Shown here piece after piece: positions 62,086 to 64,000 of a stretch of 64,000 nucleotides of DNA. Under the pieces are notes generated by a model. That model was not told where the DNA came from. It made no database searches and saw nothing but the letters and a program-made list of their open reading frames with translations. The translations under genes and the position numbers were made by a program. Source of the DNA: Cacajao melanocephalus (lineage: Eukaryota; Chordata; Mammalia; Primates; Pitheciidae); assembly GCA_963573385.1 (NCBI GenBank), contig CAUYLG010033129.1, positions 1 through 64,000 of the forward strand, given 5' to 3'. Numbering within the stretch: position 1 is the stretch's first letter; each line of letters begins with the position of its first letter.

Positions 62086-64000
62086 CTTGTATATGCAATG
62101 TTTTAATCAACTGCTGAATGAAAAAATGGCATTTCCATTTTCAAGTGCTTCAAGTTTTTCAGTACTTTTCTTTATGCATTTTTCAATAATAATGTCCTCA
62201 GATATTCCTGCAGACATTCTGGGTCCTTATTCTCTATCCTGTCAAAATATTCCCTTGAGAAAAGAGCTGAAACTTAGTTTTACTAAAATGTAAATGAGTT
62301 AAAACAGTTTTAAAATAACACATAAGAAATACAGATTTCTCAAGTTGAAATCTCTTACCGTATCAGATACTTTTGAAAAAATGTAAAGAATTATTTACCA
62401 TAAAAAGAAAAGTAAAATTAGTTTTGAAAGTATAGGTATGTGTGGTTGCATCTGAGTGTGTCTGTGTATGAGTGTGTGTGTGTGCATGCATGTGTATATG
62501 GATGATATTAGCTTTTCTCTAAACTACAGAATTAGAATGTTTCATGAAATTAATGAAAAGAGTATCCTAGAAAGAATAAAAGGAGGGCTGGATAAATTAA
62601 AGATTTTATCTTCAACCAAACTGGAGTAATTGGCTAAATTAACTTGTCTTAAAAAGACACGTGCTGAGACATTGCAAAATAAAGAAAAGATAAAAGGAAA
62701 TTAGAGAATGTAATATGGCATATAAACAGCAATAGTTAGAAATAACGGGAAGACTGAGAATCCCACCATGGAGGGGAGACAAGGTCTGCATGCATGTAAG
62801 GAACTAAATCCACCAGTTTGTTGTGGGAAAAGGAGGCTTGGCATCTTTCAACAGATACATAAACAAAAATCTTTCATTCAATCATCCCCTGCATCTTACA
62901 TAGACAAAGAAAAATATGTAATTTTAAGGTAAAAACATATGAATATAAGAAGTGTTCTCTCTTATTGCCTTTGCCTAACCAGATTGTCAAAAGATTAAAA
63001 ATGGCTCATAGTAAACAGATTTATTAGTATACAGTTTGAAGTTCTTGCATATTTCAAGCATTACCTGATGGCTTTGGCACTCTTTTTTTAAAAAGTAGTC
63101 CTAATTACGGAATTGTCATTACAATTCTCCAGATTAGTTCAGAAAAGAAACCAATATTTGGGTGAAATTAAAGTGGTATTTATGAATCATATATGCTAGA
63201 TTAGGCAATTGAGTTATGTTTTTATATCTGCCTATCTCTCTAAAGAATCTAATAAAGTAGAATGAACATGGAGAGGTGAGTAAATAAAACTATGTTTCTT
63301 AATGCCACGCCTTTAAAGGATTCCACATTTGCCTTCAATTTGGACTAGTCCATGATCCTAAGATTATGTCTAATGCCTGTCCTCTGAGCATAGCAAGAAA
63401 GGATAAGTAAAATATTCACTATTGTGTTACTGCATTACTATATAATCTTTCTGGTGAGAAAATTCAATGTCTTTTGTCTGTATTATAATGATTATTGGCT
63501 GCAAAAAAATCTTAAGTGTCTAGGTTTCACAGAAATGCTAAATTACACACACCTCAAAATTCAAAGAACAAAAGCCACTTTGGTCATCACTTCAAGCAAA
63601 AATACTTGTAATGAGTTTAAAGCATGAATGGAGAAAAATGATAACTAATATTTATGTTGATCTGTAGAATTAATTGAACATCTTATCCTTATCTGTAAAG
63701 TAGCCAGCCTAATGATCATACATCTTCCCTGCCCTTTTTCTGATGCTTCTTACCCAGTGACATGTTCCTTCCTGGCAGTTTTCCCAAGAATCCTATCATT
63801 CCTGTATATTTCCCCTGCGTAGGTATTACAGTGGCAGCTTCAGAAGACAATGACCCAGCTTTGCAGCCTAATGCTTTTGTGACTTGAATAATGAGAATTT
63901 CAGTTAAAGGTGGTATCATGGCATTATGGTAAAAAAGCTAACATGGCACTTTTGTTTAGGGCTGGCCTCCCAAAAGAACACATATGAATTGAGTTATTGT
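62086..64000. other. Unrecognised, contains (GT)n
   Basis: A GT-rich microsatellite lies at 62437-62500. Short open frames (62087-62293, 63424-63627, 63716-63919) lack recognisable products. No repeat family identified. Confidence 0.4.

Overview
This is vertebrate, almost certainly primate (probably human), nuclear DNA. It is AT-rich and holds about eleven Alu elements or fragments, L1 copies of several ages including primate-type 3' ends, MaLR LTRs (MST/THE1/MLT1), a MADE1 mariner MITE, and old L2 and MIR fossils. There is no CpG island, operon structure or functional RNA gene. I find no intact protein-coding gene. The open frames are short and either lie inside repeats or lack coding character. 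The window reads as intergenic or deep-intronic sequence. All repeat family names come from memory of consensus sequences and were not checked with a search.

Layout. 1-2.7 kb: unrecognised DNA with one antisense MLT1C-like LTR. 2.7-12.2 kb: two old minus-strand L1s in tandem. The second is long (5.1-12.2 kb) and was later hit by three MaLR LTRs, an ERV LTR and an Alu; two of the LTRs keep clean 5-bp target duplications. 12.2-16 kb: Alu, a hAT-like MITE and unrecognised DNA. 16-18.1 kb: a nest in which an MLT1A LTR was invaded by an L1MA 3' end and by an Alu, and the L1 then took a second Alu whose tail became a 350-bp microsatellite. 18.2-21.3 kb: a plus-strand L1M with an inverted endonuclease segment. 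21.4-24.5 kb: a hAT fossil, an internal L1 fragment, L2 split by Alu, an exon-like segment with excellent splice sites, and an L1PA-type 3' end. 24.5-38.5 kb: mostly unrecognised DNA with MIR, L2, Alu and short L1 pieces, and a short protein-like fragment on the minus strand at 28.8 kb. 38.5-41.0 kb: a complete LTR-internal-LTR MST element. 41-43.5 kb: MIR, L2 and a retroposed 28S rRNA 3' end. 43.5-49.0 kb: a long minus-strand L1M, again with an inverted endonuclease segment, plus a tail-only retroinsertion and an LTR. 49-64 kb: Alu, MLT1, L2, hAT, CR1/L3-like, L1 and MADE1 fossils separated by unrecognised DNA, with a weak ERV-like stretch near 59.4-61 kb.

No set of genes works together here. 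The content is a layered record of retrotransposition. The points I would follow up are the candidate exon at 23294-23440, the coding-like fragment at 28820-28969, the 28S rRNA pseudogene at 43258-43346, the two L1 fossils that share the same inverted-endonuclease arrangement, the Alu-tail-born microsatellite, and several small template-switch-like rearrangements.
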